Both the position numbers and the translations under genes were made by a program. From Pohlia nutans (lineage: Eukaryota; Streptophyta; Bryopsida; Bryales; Mniaceae): DNA of 64,000 bases. Shown here piece by piece: positions 47,426 through 58,800 of the stretch. Where the stretch lies: the NCBI GenBank assembly GCA_022496805.1, contig CM040090.1, forward strand, positions 17,292,001-17,356,000, written 5' to 3'. The notes beneath the pieces are model-generated. The model saw only the letters and a program-made list of their open reading frames with translations, was not told the DNA's origin and made no database searches. How positions within the stretch are numbered: the first letter of the stretch is position 1; each line of letters opens with the position of its first letter.

Positions 47426-47716
47426 TTAACAATATGACGAATTGATGAGGTTGTACTAGGTAAGTGTTTCATTATATTTATATTATAATATCTTATTTTG
47501 CAAACAACTAAAAATAATAATTTAAGACTATTTTACAATTATTTTATTCATATTTGGCATGATAAATTCATAATAATTTGGATTAAAAAAATAGTATAGA
47601 CCACACTATACTTGCATCATCACAAGCACTTCAAGTTATCTCAATTACTTCAACTCAGGCTTTCTTCTAATTTCACAATAGGTCTGAGTCGAACTAAAGA
47701 TGATAATGGGTAGTGC

Positions 47717-47800
47717 CTATACTCTACCCTACATTGTGGTCGTACTCTACCCTACATTGCGGTCGTACTCTACCCTACATTGCGGTCGTACTCTACCGTA
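47717..47800. repeat. Minisatellite, 23-bp unit, about 3.6 copies
   Basis: The unit CGTACTCTACCCTACATTGC plus GGT repeats with one or two differences. No relation to nearby genes. Confidence 0.9.
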
Positions 47801-48599
47801 CATAAATTAATTACTTTTTGTCCCAAAGTGCCACATGTCATCTTGTGATTGGTTAAGGGGTGACGTGGACCTCTCAAAATCTGATGTGGAAATTCAATTT
47901 TGACACCTGGCATACAGTACTCACCGTTCTGTGAAATGAATGTTTCTGTTCTAATAGTCACAAATGAATGTTTCTGTTCAAATATTCGTATTTGCACTCC
48001 TTTGTGTAGTGAAGACTGGACAAAAAACGGAAGTTCACTGTAAAGCATACGCAAAGTGAGCACGGCCCAAGTGTGATGGTACATAGAGAGAAACAATCTG
48101 TGAGTGTTAGCATTTCTGGTCACCCTGCACGCATTGACATCAAACCGAGTCGACTGGCGAAGCATACACAGGCAATGTATCGGCTTACATCCTCGATCAC
48201 TTCAACAGGCAATCAAGACTTGGATTAACGAAGCATGCCACGATTGTAAGATAACTCAAACATTCGGTCAAGAGTTCATCAGTTTTACGATCTAATCACT
48301 TTCAAAAATCAATGAATCATTCCTACATCCTCATGAAACTTGCATAACGCAGAACTGAAGCTGGCTAAGAAATCGGGAACTCCGCCTAATTCCCATCGAT
48401 CAACCATGACTCATCTTTACGGTGACATGAATATCAACGAAGCACACAGAATTCAAACTTTAGTATGCAAGAATTTAATCGGCTGCTTGGATGTTGGCCG
48501 TCTCGGCTATGGGTCGGCGCTGCTCCTGCAAGAGACGGGAAGACACGGGATCTGTAAAGAGAAGTGCAACTGCAGAAAGACAGACGGATAAAGAAAGCT

Positions 48600-48760
48600 C
48601 AACACCGTAAAGATGAGTGAAAACACCGTAAAGATGAGTTAAAAACGCAAAAGAGAAACCCAACGTGGCCGTCAGCAGAGCTGCCCTCAAGGGCGGGGGA
48701 GCTGCCCTCGAGGCCAAGGGAGCTGCCCTCAAGGGCGGGGGAGCTGACAAACCCTGTATA
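48600..48760. repeat. Two short tandem repeats in a GC-richer patch
   Basis: AACACCGTAAAGATGAGT occurs twice near 48601 and 48623. GAGCTGCCCTCAAGGGC occurs three times with small changes between 48683 and 48740. Each of the latter can fold locally (GCCCTCAAGGGC is palindromic apart from its centre). Long minus-strand reading frames over this patch are Ser/Ala/Pro-rich products of the repeat and lack gene features. Confidence 0.7.
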
Positions 48761-49639
48761 AGCACATATGGTATTCCATAAGTGGGATGCAGGGGACGAG
48801 CAGAAGCGCAGCAAACCAAGAGGGCGACCGACGCCGATCCACACCGACGAGCTCTCACCCGACGCCCAGCCAACGCCGAAGTAAATGGATGATAACCGCC
48901 AACACTAATTGTCAATTTGTGGGTAATTAGTGTTAGACAAGTACTACGGATAAGCACATTATTCATCACCTCACACTAAATATACTATTTAGTGTAGTAT
49001 AGAGGACCCGCTGTCCATGATCTCCAACATATCAATCGACCTAGTCTCCAACTTCACGAATTTACTGCTATCTTGACGGTGAACTAGAATGTGATGAATA
49101 TTGGCAGGCATCGGAACTACCGTATACGTGTTTCTGCAGCATTGATGCCGAAAAAAATGAAAATACGAAGTGAAGTTCAGCTGAACGTGAAGGCTATCAG
49201 AATACTCATTCAAATTAGAAAGATTTGACTCGGTCCTGAATGTTCTGCTTGTAACAGTTCAGAAACATCCACCCGGATGCAAACAGGAGCACTTTCATGA
49301 GTAGAAGAATTTAAGGAAACAAAATAAAAATTGAGACGAAAACAAATGAGCTTCACTACATTGACTCCCTCTTATGGGCAAAACCCCAAAGAGAAGAAAT
49401 TACATCTGCACAAAATGTCACGTTACACTGCTAATCTAACCAGTCTCAATAGACTTTCGTGATGAATATACACGTATGAAGCAGGTCACTATTTTCTCTA
49501 AAAATGCACTAAATAATACGTTGCTGCATCCAGATGAAAAATTTGCGAGTACGCTTGCTCATTCAAGTAGAGAATTTCCCACCTTGTAGATGACAAGCAT
49601 GTACTGCCACCAAACCTAACAGCAATTGCAATGAGCTGC

Positions 49640-51711
49640 TCAATAGAGAAATGGACTCCCTTCTCTAAGTAGGACGAACATGCTGCCACCGTCCCCACGT
49701 GAAATCCGTATGTCCTCGTCAAGAAAGGTGGTCAACAACCAGGACTGCGCTCGATCTGTTTGGATTGGGAACTTCAAGGGCGGCTGGCCAGAGAGAGTTC
49801 TCGCTAATCTCGTTGCAATGTCTTGGAGAGGTTGTAACAATCCCCGAGCGGGTGTCAAGTCGATCGTCTGCCCAAATACATCCACGCTTGAAGGAACCTC
49901 AACGGAGTCCGGAAGCTTTGGAGCCCCAATGATTCCCTCCTCAAATTTCACCTGGAGTCACCCAAATCACACCAATAAACTACCGAACAATACCATACCC
50001 AGGCCCGGCATACGTGTAGCAAGAAGATCTAGTTCCTACCTTGGCCTCGCACCATATGCTAGTCATCTCAGGCAAATAAAACATTAGACCCAAAACAGTG
50101 GCAAAAATGTATGATCAATCAGTAAAGTTCCAAAAATAGTAAAGATTCACTTTCAGCTGTTCCTGAAGATACCCTAAACCACAGAAAAACGTATCGTCGT
50201 TCCTATCAGACCACAGCAAGGTTAAGTTAGATGGAAACTAAACGTTTGCATTCCACGCAATCAGAAAAACAAAAAGAATTGAATGTAATACCTGAACTCG
50301 CTTTGGGCTACGGATTTCAAAGGAAGCAGAGGCGCTGAAAGATGTTGAAGTCAAAGGTCCTTCGAACGACACAGTGTTTTCCACAGTAAGCTCCAGCGGA
50401 TTTATGGTCTGTGAAATCTCACCAACCTTCACCAATGGCAGATTACCCGCAGCCAGTAATGGATACAGCTCAGAGTACGAGGTGTAACTGTCACATCACC
50501 AGAGAGAGAGAGCATCAGTTCTGAACACCAGAGTGAATTAACGCTCTTCTTACAAACAACCAAAACCTTCAATTCAAAAGACTTTCACAATTATGAAACT
50601 AGAGTAACAATGTTTCGTGTGTGCCATTTCTTTTGGTTTCAGAGAGCAAGGAAGAAGACATACGCCAAAATCCACTTTCCACCAAAGAGACTTAGGGCTT
50701 CGGTAGGAGCAGGGGTGGGATTCTTCGCTTCCAGCTGCGAGATGAGCTCAACAATCTCGGCGCGGGAATCACTGCTGGCACGTAACCCCCTCTGCGTACC
50801 ATAAAGAGTATCGATCAGCTGCTGCTTTAGATCCTCCACATCCTCACCAGCTTCATACTGTTCCTCCGACGCTGCTGCATCATCCAGAGTACCGTCATTG
50901 AGCGCTTCTACGTATCCTTCATCAATGGAGTTGGCCGGGGGCTCCAAAAGAGCCGCAACCTCTTCGCCCGAGTCCAAAATACCTGCAACTTCAGGCTCCT
51001 CCTCGCCTCCAATTTCAATTTCTTTCTTCTCTCCCTCCTCACCTCTGTAGATGACGTACAGTCAATCAAATGGACATTAATCTACTGCAGAATTTTAACA
51101 CATCTCAAAGCGCTTAGTTCATAATTACGCAAGCAGCATGTGGATTGACTCAAAGCCCTAATAACCAAGATTAGGGCTAGTTACTTCGTTCAGAGACCGT
51201 CAATGCGGGAATACTTAATTAAAGTGAGCCGACGGAACTTAATCTCCACAAAAAGAAGAAAGAATTAATGCCTGCACCAAAAGACAACAACTAAACACAT
51301 ACTTCTTTCACGACGACACAATCAAAGCAATTTGCTTCAAATTACGCTAGTTGATTCAAACCAAAAGATTAGGGCTAGTAACTTCGTTCGGAGGCCGTCA
51401 ATGCAAAAACGTACTGAAAGAGAGGTAGGACACCTAAACTCTACTAAAAAAAACAAGAATCAAACAATGCCTGCATTAGGAAGAGAAGAGCTAACCACAT
51501 ACTCAATCTCGCCTCCTGCGGCGGCGACGACAACCGAGCTCCGGCTTGATTGCCAGAACAATGGCTTCATAGACAGAACGCCAGCTCGCGTCCGACGCAG
51601 GTGCAGTCGGGAATTAGCGGACACAGAGCTCGCCCGGTCACCGCGCTGCTGCGAGGCCATCACTTGCGTGGAGGTTGCCGCCATGGCCATCGCCATTGCC
51701 ATTGCAGCCAT
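49640..51711 (-). CDS. Plastid-lipid-associated protein / fibrillin, four exons, 365 aa
   Basis: Exons on the minus strand are 51711-51503, 51044-50664, 50487-50292 and 49951-49640; all introns are GT-AG and in frame. Exon 1 encodes a Met/Ala-rich, Ser/Arg-rich plastid transit peptide. Exon 2 begins with an acidic stretch ([17 protein letters not shown]), then the PAP domain starts ([36 protein letters not shown]). Exon 3 gives [17 protein letters not shown] and SQTINP. Exon 4 ends the lipocalin-like fold with [20 protein letters not shown] and EGSPFLY, the usual fibrillin C-terminus. Fibrillins coat plastoglobules and thylakoid edges and bind lipids. Subgroup not assigned; the acidic N-terminus resembles the FBN1/2 type. 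The upstream region (51712-52100) is GC-rich. Confidence 0.93.
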
Positions 51712-52100
51712 CGCTCGAGGAACTACACGAATTCCGAAAGCTGAAGATAGGATCGTTCGCCACGCAAATGCAGTGAAGGCTGCTCTAAGTTATGTCATCA
51801 GGAAGGTGTGCCGCACATTGCAATGGCGAGCAGCGTATGATGTGCAGCGAGACATTTGGAGAAAGAGCGAACGTACATAACTTAGGGAGATGGAATGCGA
51901 GACCGCTTCTACGTCGGAGCGCGGCAGGAATACTGGCTCGTGACGACGCCACGTCGCCGCAAGATTCCCCGTTGCGTCACCACTGCGTCCCTGGTGTCTC
52001 CCCGTTGCGTCGCCATGCGTCCCCGGTGCGTCCCCGGTGCGTCACAGGCGTTCCCGTCGCGTCCTTGGAGTTCAGGCTACGAATGCCAGTGCTCAGATAG
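51712..52100 (-). promoter_or_regulatory. GC-rich upstream region of the fibrillin gene
   Basis: A GC-rich block with about ten copies of GCGTC or GTCGC between 51940 and 52070 precedes the fibrillin start. It probably holds the promoter and leader. No TATA element or single clear factor site is evident. The plus-strand reading frames here are not gene-like. Confidence 0.35.
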
Positions 52101-52115
52101 AAGCAATTGCATTTT

Positions 52116-52279
52116 TTTAATTTTTTTTTATTTTTAATTTTTACACACGAATTGCATTTTTGCAACCCGCGGCAAGTTTTTCCAATCAAGTTTTTCCTTG
52201 GAATCGAACCGCCAACCTCTCCATTTGGTTTGGGTACCTTACCACCATCACCTTGGTAGTTTAGGGTCATCTTGGACCT
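52116..52279 (-). mobile_element. tRNA-derived SINE with 15-bp target duplication
   Basis: AAGCAATTGCATTTT is present at 52101-52115 and again at 52280-52294. On the minus strand the element begins with a tRNA-like head: GGTGATGGTGGTAAGG resembles box A and GGTTCGATTCC is a perfect box B. It ends in an A-rich tail (ATTAAAAATAAAAAAAAATT). Length is about 164 bp. It is a Pol III SINE, not a functional tRNA, since the acceptor stem does not close. Confidence 0.88.
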
Positions 52280-52375
52280 AAGCAATTGCATTTTGAGAGA
52301 CTTTAAGGTAAGGTAAGGTAAGGTGGAACCGTGGAGGCACCAAATATAAGGTTCTTTAAGGTAACTATACCTTAA

Positions 52376-53334
52376 CCCCTAAACGCCGCCGAGACCAAAA
52401 AATGGCTTATGAATGAAGTTGATTGTTCAATTCTAACTTTTGCGTGAATGTTTTCCATCCAATTCTTAACCCTTAAACGACATATGCTTTCTTGATACCA
52501 CACCCAAAATCTCTTTTAAATTCCATTTTAAGCATGTTTCTGTTTTTAATTTACTTTGGCTCTATTCTAAAGAAGTATAGATCTCTAAGGTGCTTGGTTT
52601 GGCACTCTAAAAACCCCATTTGATGCAATAGAGTAGAAGTTATGAGCAAGATTCTCCCAAAATATAACCAAGTCCGTGGAGCTTGCATTGTCGTTTAAGG
52701 GTTAATGTGAAGGGCTTTGCGTGATGATGCCACCCCTTCAACTTAAATTCAAAACATTCAAGCTATTTTTAGATTTTACATGGGGTCCCAACTACAAAAA
52801 GAGTCGTAAAAGCAGTTCACCGTGTAGTGTATTTTGAATTTTTTTTGCTTGTTTTACTTAAGCTAAATTAGACCATGAAAATGAGTTGCATTGCATTTGA
52901 ACTTAATTAGCAAAATGAAGCTTGCTAAGTCTAGTTCCTACTCCACTTTGAATTTTTGGAAAATTTTGAAAATTGAGTGTTTTATTGTAGTTACAAGTTC
53001 AGTAGGTATCACCAAGGTGTAGGAAAATTTCCAAATTTAAACACACGGATTATTTTCTTTAACCAAAATTTTCTTCATTGTAATTTACACCATAGGTAAA
53101 AAATTGGAATTTTCTAGTACATTTTGTAATTGATATAGATTTTCTTTACATTCACTTCATAAAACCGTAGTAATTTCAAATTTTTACCAAAATTTATGAA
53201 AAAATCAAGATTTGTAGTAGACATGTGACTTCATCCACTGAAAATATAAATTTGAACTCTGGTATTATTTTAGTAGCAAAATTGAGTGTGACAGATAAAT
53301 ATGATTCTATGGTCATAGGCCCAACCTTTAGGGG
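52376..53334. mobile_element. TTAA-type MITE, 959 bp, with a second copy nested inside
   Basis: TTAA lies at 52372-52375 and 53335-53338. The ends are CCCCTAAACGCCGCCGAG and CCTTTAGGGG. Subtracting the nested 52470-52701 element leaves about 725 bp. Confidence 0.65.
52470..52701. mobile_element. TTAA-type MITE, CCCTTAA subfamily (232 bp)
   Basis: TTAA lies at 52466-52469 and 52702-52705. The ends are CCCTTAAACGACA and TGTCGTTTAAGGG. The interior (CCCAAAATCTCTTTTAAA) matches 56514-56747 in reverse. Confidence 0.85.
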
Positions 53335-53483
53335 TTAAAGCCTTGACCTTACCAATTGAGCTTATTTATGGGTTAAAGCCTTGACCTTACCAATTGAGCT
53401 TATTTATAGGTTAAAGCCTTGACCTTACCAATTAAGCTTATTTATGGGTTAAAGCCTTGACCTTACCAATCGAGCTTATTTAC
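53332..53483. repeat. Minisatellite, 38-bp unit, four copies, starting in a MITE terminus
   Basis: The unit GGGTTAAAGCCTTGACCTTA plus 18 bases repeats four times with a few changes. The first copy overlaps the GGGG-TTAA end of the 52376-53334 element, so the array was built from the insertion junction. Confidence 0.9.
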
Positions 53484-54310
53484 ACACATAAAACAGAAAA
53501 TATTTTCAGTGGGTTTTAATAACAAGTTCAAGAAGATTCCACCGCATTATTTGGACATTGTATGAATAAGTTAAGAATCTCCAAAGTGTTGACTATAGGT
53601 TGACCTTAAAGCGACCTTTAACTTTGATGTTTAGATTGTGCACATTATCATCAACAGTAGGGTGTCAGAATCTACTTATTATGGAAGACTAAGCTATGTA
53701 CGCTTTGAGGAAATGGTTGCTTTTAGATATAGTTACTTTAGTCCTTTCAGGGTTCACTCTTTTGATCTCACTACATGAAAGATAAAAATTTCAAACATGT
53801 GATTCTTAAAGCAGGGCTATTGTAAACTTCCAACCCTCCATTATCATTCTTTAAGTAAATAATGACATGGCATGTTAAATATTTTAGGATCCGCTACAAT
53901 AATTTTGTGCAACTCTTTTTATTCCAAGGTATCGCTCATATGGACTAAAGGAACTTATGAATACCGCCCATGTAAGCTACTGCTCTAGGAATTTTTTGAA
54001 ATCAAATTAGGACTATTTTTGGCTGGTAGATAAATAAGATTCATGAATAAAACTATTAAAAAAAAATTAAAAATGTACCTTTTAAAATGTAGTTTTATAT
54101 GAATTTTGAAAGTGAAAAGTTAGCCATACTCCATTGGTGTCATATAGGTGGGTTTTTTGCAACACAAAAGTATCATGAATAGTGTATCCTAGATGTCCCA
54201 ATTTGGTACACTTGTAAAAGTACAGTTATAGAAGCTTTCTAATTGAATGATAAGTGATCCGTTATAGATTCTTTGGGGATTTTAAGTTGTTGGCTTTAGG
54301 TTTCTTGGGT
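53484..54310. other. AT-rich intergenic DNA
   Basis: No gene, RNA or clear element end is recognised. The segment passes into the older dispersed repeat at about 54311. Confidence 0.4.
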
Positions 54311-54802
54311 GGGGCAATGGTCTAATATGGGTATGCCGTAAAGCCCTTTGAACTTTAAAATCAATCCCCATGGTAACTTTGAATGAGTCCCTCTTTAAAA
54401 CAGAATACAAATTGAATTGACTGAATGTGATTTTGATTTTCTACACTCATGTAGTACACAAAAAAAAAAATTCATATAGAAATTGAAGAAGTTTAAAGAT
54501 TTTAAAAGAGTTTTTAGTACAAAAATCAAAATTTGTCCAAACTGCTAAAAAAAACCAAAACATTTGTTTAAAATATTCAACGACGTCATTTTGGTATATT
54601 CAATTTTTGATATGAAATACATTTAGATATGTGCTATTTGAAATGATTAATTTGAATGTTAAAAAATATTATTTATTTTGTACTACAATGCCTGCAAATG
54701 CTAATTTTTGGTTATTTCTTGAGGAAAGCAAAAAACATGAAAATTAATTTATTCAATTAAAATTTTGGACTCGAATTAAAGTATTTTATGTCATCTAGGT
54801 GC
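54311..54802. repeat. Older dispersed repeat, copy without foldback insertion
   Basis: GGGCAATGGTCTAATATGGG near 54312 corresponds to the left flank of foldback element 2, and 54352-54802 corresponds to its right flank. The two parts are joined here through a single TTGA at 54348-54351. Confidence 0.8.
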
Positions 54803-55199
54803 AAAGGCGAAAAACCTAATTGCGGGCAACTCATGAAAATTTTCATACAATGAGCTATGTATCTCAATTTTTGAACACAATAAGCTAACGCCCCCATATA
54901 CACAATGCCAAATTCATTTCACCAAATCTCAAACTAAACTTTGCATTTTTAGCATTTTCACAAAGTTAAAAATATGAGCAGCATGCCAAAAAAAAGCTAT
55001 AGCCAAATTTGAAGCTTATAATCTTACTATTGAAGAACCCAGAACAGTTGAAATTATATAGGTTGTAATAAATTCAAGTTGGTTGAAATATGAATCGGAC
55101 AATCGGTCAAAAAGGTTTTAGATCAAAAACTATTTGTCTTTATATGAGAAGGGATACTTAGGAGTGTTTGGAAAGAAAAATAGTTGTGGTCCTTTAGGG
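54803..55199. mobile_element. Partial TTAA-type MITE, reverse of 13726-14294
   Basis: It reads in reverse relative to 13726-14294 (AATCTCAAACTAAACTTTGC, CTATTGAAGAACC) and ends TGGTCCTTTAGGGG followed by a decayed TCAA. The other end is lost where it abuts the older repeat. Confidence 0.65.
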
Positions 55200-55843
55200 G
55201 TCAACTGGGATGAATTTTATGAGTCCATGATGCCGGAGGCAACTATTGAGGTTTTTCTCATTTTGATTTCCCTTTTCTTATTTGTCGGATTCAAACCTGC
55301 GTGAATCTTGTTTCATGACTCTCAACAAACAACATATAAGGTAGGAGCACCTCATTCCGATAGTAAACCCAATGCTGATTATTTCTACACAAAGTAGTCA
55401 TTTCAGCACGCAAATCTAAGCATGTCATAAAGTCCTTATTGTCTGTTGATCAAAATGATAAGCTATTTATGGTCTACCTAGATTTACGTTCTAAGATGAC
55501 TACCATGTCAAGAAATCATCGGCATTGGGTACACTGTTGGAATTGGGTGCTCCTACCTTATGAATGAAATCCCAACAAGAACCAACATATGCACAATCTC
55601 AAAAGAATTCAAGAATTACAGACCCCGCGTCACCTAGTGACTTGGGGTTTCCAGAGTTGGGTAGTTTCACCAGTGATGGGAGCCACATGGATTGCGCACT
55701 TTTTCATTTCTATGCCCGGAGCCGCCCAGCAGCGTCAGTTCGGATCGTCCCTGAATACTCCTCACCAGATCTTTGCACCCTAGTGACGCGGCTCATGCAC
55801 TAAACATATCTCATGCACTATACATATCTTATGCACTAAAAAC

Positions 55844-58800
55844 ATGGTCGACACACTCACGAAGACATCGATACTCGACACTCCAGAAAACGGCATCCAG
55901 CAGTGGGTAAGTTTGAATTCCGGTCGCTGGAGTGCACATCGTCGTCTCGCACCTCGGGCCAGCTATAATGTTTACTGCCTCTCCGTATCCTGGTACTCTT
56001 TTATTACACTTTGTGCACTTCGATGACTTACACTTAAATTGTGAACTTGATAACGATGTTTGTCGTGCTTAAATTGGCCAGATTATGATGAAAATGCGTC
56101 GACGGTAGCAGTATTGGCAACCCATTTCCACAACGCCTATGCTGCGAAGACCGAATTGGGAAGAGTCTTTATCGAGACTTATGTATGCGACTTGAGGTCT
56201 AGTGGCGTTCTTTTGGAATTGAAATTGAAGGGAGACGCTACGTAGAGGCCGATCAACGCATAATTGACTTGAACTTGTGTCTTGGAGTTTTCTGGAGATC
56301 CAGAGTACAGGGCTCAACCACAGTTAGACAATGGTTGAAACAGGAAGGGATGGGACAACATCATTGGAAGCAGCAGGCTCGTAAGTTCCGCAACACTTTT
56401 TTTCTCCGGAAGTTTTCTATATCTATCACTTTTCTGTGATGGAACACTTGTAGATAGATGGATATACTGTATATCATCTTAAACACTTTTAAATCGTGTC
56501 AGTTTGTCATTAACCCTTAAAGGACAATGCAAGCCCCACAGGCTTGGTTATATTTTGGGAGAATCTTGCTCATAACTTCTACTCCATTGCACCAAATGGG
56601 GTTTTTAAAATGCCAAACCGAGCACCTTAGAGAGATCTATGCTTCTTTAGAACAAAGGAAAAGTAAATTAAAAACAAAATTATGCTTAAAATGGAATTTA
56701 AAAGAGATTTTGGGTGTGGTATCAGTAAAGCATATGTCCTTTAAGGGTTAAGATAGTTCTATCGCTTCTTTGTTTTCAGAAAAGCGGATGAAGTCCAACA
56801 TGGAGTAAGAGCTACAGGAACTCTCTCTTCTCCATTCAACGATGACTTTGGAGCGTTTATGTCGTACTTCACACTGCTGCCACCGGAAAACCTATCTGCC
56901 TCGGCTATTCTTGCCGGCCTGACTTTTGCCGTGAAAGATTTGTACGAGGCTGCCCGTTAAACTTCAGTTTGTGATGAAGGCTAGATTTTTTTGGAATTCA
57001 TTACGCATGGAGTAATCGTGCTAGTTTAACAGATTTGATGTGGAGGGACATGTTACCGGCTTTGGCAGCCCGGATTGGGCAAGAACACATGAACCTGCCA
57101 AACGTACTGCGCCAGTGATTCAAGCTTTGCTAAATGCCGGTGCTACATGCATCGGGAAAGTGCACATGGATGAGATGGCATACAGGTAAAATTCTAAGAC
57201 ATTGCTTCTCTTTTGCATTTCGTAACTTTTGAAAGGTTTTGTAAGCTATGAAGGTGACGTGATCCCGGACGTGGCGTCCGATGGTCCTTTAGAACGGCAA
57301 ATCTGTTCCTTTGGCATCCTAGGCCCATAATAATAGAAACACCAGCCCTATTACAAGGCCGGCGTGAATAAAGTGTCCGTTCGTAATGGAAGTGACCCGA
57401 TGCCCACAGGACAAAGGGACATTTGACCAATACTACTCTCCCCTTTCGAGGATGGACACTATACTACCCTAACAAAGTGAAACCTAATCAAAGAGTAACC
57501 TAAATAAAGTAACAGTAGCAATAGAGATGTCAGGTTTGAAGAAATGGTGGGTGGGTGTGTATCTGTATAAGGTCTGTTTAAAATGAAGTATTATCGCCAA
57601 GTCATGAGTTCTTTGGTTGGTTGGTGAAGAGCGTTGTATCACAGTTATGTGGTCCGGGTTCGAAACCTATTGGGCTCGTTTGAGCAGTGGTGTGATATCC
57701 TAGGCCCACTTTATACTTGGGGCCGGATTGAGGGCCGGCCCAAACTCTTTAAATTTCAACCAATTTCAACCAATAGGATCGCTCGATTCTTTCAAATCGA
57801 GTCCAAGGGCTTTATACTAGGGCCGGGCCGGAAGGAGCACTTTCCTATGTGGCGTCCTATGTGACATGATTTTGGCGCCAAATCTTTGGGACCATTTGAT
57901 GAAATCGGAACAAAGTTTGCCATGGCCCGAACTCCAAACTAGGACCGGATTGAATCCAGCCCCACCCCGTGTATAAAGTGGGCCTTAGTCTAGGAGGATT
58001 GCATTGATTTCTTATTTACACTTCTGTTCGGTTCTTTCATCTTCTCATCTAAGTGCGCGTTGTTTTCATTGAACTCGAAGTGTTTTTGGACAGAACGTTC
58101 ATTATGGAACACCAGTAAACCCAGCCAATCCTGCCCGAATGCCAGGAGGATCATCAAGTGGATCCGGCGTTGCTGTTGCTGCAAAATTGGTTGATTTTGC
58201 GCTCGGTGAGATTGTAACCACATGGCACCATGCTTTTAAGTAATTTGAATTTGACTTTATACGTGTCAATGTCATTGATGCGCAATTTATGCCAGGAGAA
58301 GTTAGTACCAGGTGTGGTTATAAAGGACCTAGAGTTTAAGCTGTAAAGATTGCAATAATTGTACTTTGCGTTCAACAGTTTCATCCAGTCGACGAATGTC
58401 ATCTGTATTTTGGATGAATAGATGTCATAGGGTTTCATCCCGTCGTCTTCTCCATGCTCATACTCTCGTTACTGTTCATGTGCCTGTGTCTTTTGTTTAA
58501 GTACATATTAGCGTAAGGGAGGGCAGCTCGGTCGCTCCTGATTCTGATGATACTCAAACAGATATTTAGTAGGACGACCAAGTGTATTTGATGTTACATT
58601 TGATTTAACCAAAATCAGAACAGGTGATGTGACCTCGAAAATATCAGGAAACCATAGTCTATGTCCTCTTAGAGTGTAACCAAAATCAAATCAAATAGTG
58701 CACCTAACACCCTTCAATTTCGATTTTACACATGAGCTTTGCAAGTCAGCCCAAGTTGTCAAAGTCAGTTAATCAAACTAGTCACCTAATTATATCTCAA

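Noticed and set aside
48475..48969. 164-codon minus-strand frame, Ser/Ala/Pro-rich
   Set aside because: Its composition comes from a short GC-rich tandem repeat. No signal, domain or supporting splice structure.
51332..52100. Plus-strand frames of 100-180 codons opposite and upstream of the fibrillin gene
   Set aside because: They overlap the fibrillin transit-peptide exon in antisense and a GC-rich promoter; no domain is visible.
56060..56245. 61-codon frame ([11 protein letters not shown]...) as an AMI1 exon
   Set aside because: Its phase does not fit the upstream donor at 55907. The overlapping frame at 56203-56380 has a stronger donor and joins to the amidase core in frame. Not excluded completely.
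2709..56751. Repeated TTAACCCCTAA as interstitial telomere-like sequence
   Set aside because: The motif occurs singly at paired element ends, never in tandem, and continues into element-specific sequence.
57640..57665. tRNA gene suggested by GGGTTCGAAACC on the plus strand, also at 16262-16275
   Set aside because: The surrounding bases do not form a cloverleaf, and the segment is the reverse strand of a LINE 3' end present in two copies.
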